A stretch of 64,000 nt of DNA from Manis javanica (Eukaryota > Chordata > Mammalia > Pholidota > Manidae), in the NCBI RefSeq assembly GCF_040802235.1, contig NC_133167.1, positions 48,166,001 through 48,230,000 of the forward strand, given 5' to 3'. Position numbers and translations under genes: made by a program. This document shows, piece by piece, positions 59,654-64,000 of the stretch (position 1 is its first letter; the number at the start of each line of letters is the position of its first letter). The notes beneath the pieces were generated by a model, which worked only from the letters and a program-made list of their open reading frames with translations, had not been told where the DNA came from and searched no databases.

Positions 59654-61354
59654 ATGACTTTTTCCTCCTTTACTGCTCTCTCACTTTTTTTCCTCATTCC
59701 TATTGTCTTCCCCACCACCCCAGCCTCCTTTGTATGGCGATTCAAAGTCAGACAGACTTACACACAGCATCAAACAAAAGTTACTGCCCTCATTGCCACA
59801 TCAGACTGTCCTCTGAAAAGCTGCTCTGAGCCTTTATCCTCCACTTTCCTCCCTCCACCGAAGTGTTCACTAGCAGCTACCCCTATTCTCCCTACCTCTG
59901 CTTCCTCTATGACCAAAAACAAGCCTATTGCAGGCGATGGCCAGAGACCTACAGGAGATGTCCCTACTAGTCTTGCGCCATTCACTACATGGGTAACTTC
60001 CAGTACCCACAGTATTACTCCTCGAACCGTTTCATGAAATATCCCAACGGCTCATTCTCCTTATCAATCCCAGATCCCCGGGACTCTCGATGGGCTGCCA
60101 GAGTCACAGCCTCAGTTTACTATGAGGGGTCTTCGACCCCCCACAGTACCCTTCATATCTCTCGAAAGTATGTTCCCTCTCATTCCCAGATCTCTCAAGT
60201 TGCATCAGATAGCAGACATTCCGAAAAAGCTATTATCCAAACTCTTGATGGTGTCTCTTCATCTTCTTATCCCCACCCCTCTTCCCATTTCTCCTACTCT
60301 TCATTACAGCTCATTCAGGACACCACCATCTTTCTCAACCACACCCTTAACACCGCCAATTGTTTCTTGTGCGCATCACTACAGCGCCGACTGCTGGCCG
60401 CCTTGCCCCTTAATATTTCCAACTACTCCTTCCATGCAGAAAGACAACCCCTTTTCCCCCTGGCAGACATACCCCTATGGGAACCAGAATACACAGATAA
60501 TCTCACCACCACTGTGTGTAGACCCAACTCCACCCCCCTCCAGCGCACTTCACTGCCTCTCTATCTATACCCCTACCTCCAGCTCTAAGACTTTTGCGCA
60601 ACCAGGACACTTCTTTTGGTGTAATGGCAGTCTTTTCAACTCACTGCCTCGCAACTCCTATACACCCTGCATTCTCGTCACCATAATCCCACAGCTTACA
60701 CTTTACAGCATGGCAGAATTTCTTGAGCTCCAACCTCCCTTTCCCTTGCGCATAGAAAGGGCTGTTTTCCTTCCCATCATGGTCGGTATCTCTTTGATCA
60801 CCTCAGCCATTGGGGCAGGGTTTTCGGGAGAAGCCTTGAGTCACTCTCTATGGGCAGTTAGAGATCTCAACGCCAAACTTGAGGGAGCCCTAACATCCAC
60901 TGCTGATTCCCTAGCCTCTCTCCAAAGACAGGTCACTTCGCTATCTAAGGTCACCCTTCAAAACCTGCGGGCCCTAGATCTGCTTACAGCCGAGAAAGGC
61001 GGCACCTGCTTCTTCCTCCGGGAACAGTGCTGCTATTACATCAATGAATCCGGCATTGTAGAAACTGACATCACCAAACTCACTGACCTTGCCTCCAGCC
61101 TCCACTCTGCTTCCAGTTCCAACCCATTCAGTTCAATACTAACAAACTCCCTCCTCACCTGGCTCTGGCCCATTGCAGGCCCCATAATAATCATTCTTCT
61201 CGCCTGTCTCTTCTTACCCTGTATAATAAAGTTCATCAAATCCGAAGTCGGAAAAATCTCTAATCAAGCTTTTAACCAGCTTTTACTCAGGAACTACCAG
61301 CTTCTGGCCACAGAAGATCCCTCACCCTCATGTGACCTCCTCACCACATGCTGA
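59654..61354 (+). pseudogene. env: ERV envelope: SU frameshifted, TM open
   Basis: Starts at 59654 with a hydrophobic signal peptide (about residues 5-25). The SU subunit is broken by two frame changes: the first frame ends at 60037, the second at 60588. A C-x-x-C motif (CFLC, 60361-60372), the disulphide-exchange motif of gamma-type SU, lies in the second frame. The last part returns to the starting frame and is open to 61354. It has an RxxR cleavage site (60749-60760), a fusion peptide, a heptad region, an ISD-like LQNLRALDLL motif, a C-x6-CC loop (61007-61033), a membrane anchor (about 61150-61235) and a short tail. The TM part has no stop or frameshift. The whole env cannot be made as one protein. 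Confidence 0.88.
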
Positions 61355-61640
61355 GATGGACCTCTCTCTCCGCTGGAAACTGTTCCTAGAAACAATGGCC
61401 GCAGATGCCTGGCTTCTGGCACCCATATCCTCCTGGCACCACCATTAGAATCAACAAGTCCTCGACCTATAGTTACAGGGAACCTTCTTTGATTTCCAAC
61501 CTGAAGAAGTCCACATCTACTCATCCTTACTGTTGGGAGTCCTATCAACCCTTTCCTCCCAATCCTCAAGCCCTCATTCCCTTCTCCACCCCTGTTCAGC
61601 AGGAAGCAGCCAGAGAGAAAGCAACGTCCACAACCCCATA
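61355..61640 (+). other. Proviral sequence between env and polypurine tract
   Basis: About 285 bases with no recognised gene. A 78-codon ORF (61405-61641) has no known domain. Confidence 0.6.
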
Positions 61641-61657
61641 GAGGAGAAAGGGGGGAA
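61641..61657 (+). other. Polypurine tract
   Basis: GAGGAGAAAGGGGGGAA directly before the 3' LTR TG; this is the primer site for plus-strand DNA synthesis. Confidence 0.9.
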
Positions 61658-61906
61658 TGAAGGGCCCCCACCAGTAAGATGGCAAACTTCCGGCTTCTCT
61701 TCGGGGTCCTCGGTTCCCGCCGGCGCCACCTGAAGCCCAATCACCTCTCGCCCCCCTCCCAATCCCAGCACCTCGCCACCAGCCACCAGCCCCCTAGAAG
61801 TGACACCTCAATCAATTCATGCCCCTTCCTATATAACCCAGCACCTTTCCCTAATAAAGCGGAATTCTCCAGTGAATTGCTGCTGTATGTCGCTCCTTTC
61901 CTTTCA
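61658..61906 (+). repeat. 3' LTR (249 bp)
   Basis: TGAAGG...TTTCA, the same length as the 5' LTR with no gaps and 11 substitutions by hand count. It carries the same YY1-like, ETS-like, TATA and AATAAA motifs. It could supply a poly(A) site or promoter inside NCKAP1 intron 1. Confidence 0.95.
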
Positions 61907-61911
61907 CTTTC

Positions 61912-63120
61912 ACTTCCTTTTTGTTTTTTAATTAGAGGATTTTTTTTTCACAGTCCTTTGCCAATGCTATTTTATTTCATGAAGAAAAAAATTAGTAGAA
62001 TTGCATTGTAAAATAGAAAGTACTTAGCTGTATCTGTTTCTCTAATGGGTGGTGTGGGGCAGGAAGTTATATGCGGAGAGTGCTGTGCAAGGTAAAGGAA
62101 GGGGAACGAACTTCAGTCTTCTCTGTAAGTGTTAAAATTTCTCTTTATTTAGGATGTTATTTTCTCTGTTGGTCAGTCAGAAGCATGTTCAAAGATTGTC
62201 CGTGGCAGCTTCTAGACTGATAGGTATTAGTAGTATGAGGTAGTTTTTTTTCTCCCAGTGGGGTTTCACTAGTGACAGCCCTTAAATATGTTTAGAAGAA
62301 AACATTGTATTTCCATAAATCTGAATTTAAATAATATATATTATTTATTTAAAGAAATCTTACTATGTCTATAACTTTATTTTTCAAGGAAGCTGCTTGA
62401 AATTGAGCATTTGATAATTGTTTTTCTCAAGGTAGATGTTAGGCTGAGGAGATAAATATCCCTGAAAAATACTTAAGAAAAACCTTTTTTTTTTAAGTGT
62501 GCTGATACATTTATCTGTCTTGTGTTTCTCATGTGGAGTTGTTAAACAGCTTAAATATTAATTTTTTATGATTACAGAAAGAATACATGTTTATTGTCAA
62601 AAACTTAAACATCAATGTGTGATTTCAAAAATTATCTGCCTGCCCATCTCCCATGTTTAAAAATAAGCTTTGTATACTTAAATTGTTTTTGTACAAATAC
62701 CAACATATGTGCATGCATATTCTATTATATGACTAAACTAGATTCTTTACAAAAATAAATTGGCAGCAACATGGTGCAGCTTATACATAAATGCAATTAG
62801 GGTCCTTAATCTATTGCTTGTATACTTACAGTTTAAGAAAATTTAAAGGAATGGATTTAGCTATATAAATGGACATAGCTATATCCATTATGTTAAAAAT
62901 GAGGAGGCCAGATGAAAAAAATGTGTCTGTGTTGAAAGTTCTTGTCTTTACTGGTTAGGATGATTGAAAATCTTAAATTCATGTCGTTGATAATTTACTA
63001 GCTATGTTAGCATTAAGTAAAATTCCAACAATAATTTTGTGTCAGGTTCAATAGGTGTACATGTTACTAGGACCAAATAGTTAATATCTTTATAGTGTAA
63101 TAAACATAATATATAATGAA
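61912..63120. other. Intronic, nothing recognised
   Basis: AT-rich sequence without a recognisable gene or named repeat. A LINE-like piece may be present near 62560-62660, but it is too diverged to call. Confidence 0.45.
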
Positions 63121-63124
63121 AGTA

Positions 63125-63300
63125 ATGCTAGCTGACATTTATTTTGAGATTTCACTGTGCTGTGTGTATTTTTTCTTTTAATTTTCCTTAGATCGGTGAT
63201 GTAGATAGGTACCTGTTTTATAAATAAGGCAATAGAATTTGGAGAGGCACTTTTTTTTCTTGACCCCTAAGTCTGGGCTCTTAATAAAACTTTTTGCCAC
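63125..63300 (-). repeat. MIR/L2-type remnant (antisense)
   Basis: 'agctgacatttattttgag', 'gatgtagataggtacctgt', 'ttataaataaggcaatag', 'ttggagaggc' resemble an antisense MIR. Weak. Confidence 0.4.
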
Positions 63301-64000
63301 TAGATTTATAGTTACTAGTGAAATTTTTGTCAATATAATTAGATTTTGAACCCATGATAACCTTAAAGAAATAATGCAATTATATTATAGAAATACTCTT
63401 CCTGTCTACTGTTGTATGAAGTTTGTGTGGATTTGTATGAATAGACAATTGAAATCACATAGTGTACCAGAGTGATTATTAATGGATACTTCTGTTTAGC
63501 TTAATAATGTATTAAAATGAGAAATTGTTTAGAATTAGGAATGTTAAAATTCAATTCAAGAAATTTTGGCGAAATATATTTTGTATTGACGTTTCATGTT
63601 ACATGCACTTCCCCATTGTGATTATTTCTAAACTGTAGTGCCTGAATGAAATTTAGTCCCATATTAAAACATACAAACTGAAAATACTAACCATACAAGT
63701 GATACTAAAGAAAATAAACAATTTGCTTAAACTCAGGGAAGAGTATATATAAAGCAGCAAGGGAGGTGTAAAAGAAACAGCGAAATAGCATTTATCTTCC
63801 TTAATTTTAAGGACATATATAATCATTTCCTCACTTGCAGATATGTTTATAATCGAAATTTCAAATACAGTTTTTTGTTTCTAAAGTCAAATGGTAACAT
63901 TTTTACATAGAAAAGCCCTGTAACACGAAGTGCAAGAAATGCAGTTAGATAAGTAAGATCAGTAAGTGTGTTTTTGTCTCTCTTGGACTTTTACAAAATT
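63301..64000. other. Intronic, nothing recognised
   Basis: AT-rich, no gene or named repeat seen. Confidence 0.5.

Larger units (their letters stand above)
54570..61911 (+). mobile_element. Gammaretrovirus-like (ERV-F/H type) provirus in NCKAP1 intron 1
   Basis: Complete LTR-internal-LTR structure (54575-61906) flanked by a 5-bp TSD CTTTC (54570-54574 and 61907-61911). The order is 5' LTR, tRNA-Phe-type PBS, repeat-rich leader, gag, protease, RT, (RNase H and integrase deleted), env, polypurine tract, 3' LTR. The two 249-bp LTRs differ at 11 positions by my count (about 4.4%), pointing to an insertion some millions of years old, depending on the neutral rate. It lies in the same orientation as NCKAP1. 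The tRNA-Phe primer and the TM sequence place it near the HERV-F/HERV-H part of class I. All viral genes are broken except the TM portion of env. A younger solo LTR sits inside gag. Confidence 0.93.
50829..64000 (+). other. NCKAP1: NCKAP1 intron 1 (partial)
   Basis: Begins with GTGCGC immediately after the exon 1 homology and runs to the window edge without any recognised NCKAP1 coding exon. It contains the tail of the CpG island, AT-rich sequence, MIRs and the sense-oriented provirus at 54575-61906. That it is one intron is inferred from the conserved exon structure of the gene. Confidence 0.6.

Overview
The window is nuclear DNA of a placental mammal. It carries MIR and L2 relics, MER5A and Tigger-type DNA transposon fossils, several L1 generations and a gammaretrovirus-like endogenous retrovirus (ERV). 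No Alu, B1/B2, carnivoran SINEC, Bov-tA/BovB or PRE1 SINE was recognised. The host is therefore probably not a primate, rodent, carnivoran, ruminant or pig; a SINE-poor lineage such as pangolin would fit, but that is a weak inference. Only one host gene is recognised: a CpG-island promoter and first coding exon of NCKAP1 (WAVE-complex subunit) at about 50.2-51.2 kb on the + strand. Everything to the right is then its first intron, and everything to the left is intergenic.

Layout: 1-22 kb is AT-rich intergenic DNA with MIR, L2, old L1/HAL1, MER5A and Tigger remnants, plus a strikingly young 256-bp local direct duplication (13928-14183 and 15899-16154). At 22622-31660 a 9.0-kb block, bounded by a 12-bp target-site duplication (TSD), splits an ancient L1. 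It holds a near-full-length minus-strand L1 (L1-A) with a monomer-array 5' UTR. Beyond the L1 3' end the same block holds about 2.2 kb more: a (TTTC)n tract, a polyadenylated retrocopy of an ERV env-TM transcript and a second polyadenylated segment. This looks like a large 3' transduction or a nest of insertions. At 32.4-36 kb there are older L1 pieces, one pair inverted. A second, plus-strand L1 (L1-B) lies at 37371-43215. 43.2-50.1 kb is mostly unique sequence, with MIRs and one possible conserved non-coding element.

The NCKAP1 exon 1 homology encodes the conserved N-terminus and ends at a GT splice donor. It lacks one base at codon 23, so its reading frame is broken as written. Intron 1 carries a complete ERV provirus (54575-61906) in the sense orientation, with 249-bp LTRs (11 differences between them by hand count), a 5-bp TSD and a tRNA-Phe-type primer binding site. 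It has a gag with two zinc knuckles, a UGA separating gag from protease in the same frame, and a damaged RT with YMDN in place of YxDD. RNase H and integrase are deleted, and the env has a broken SU but an open TM. A 503-bp solo LTR, bounded by a 6-bp TSD and containing a tRNA-Lys-like sequence with pol III-type A and B boxes, is inserted inside gag.

No bacterial-style operons, CRISPR arrays or complete host genes are present. Repeat-family names come from recognition of characteristic sequence, not from a library search.
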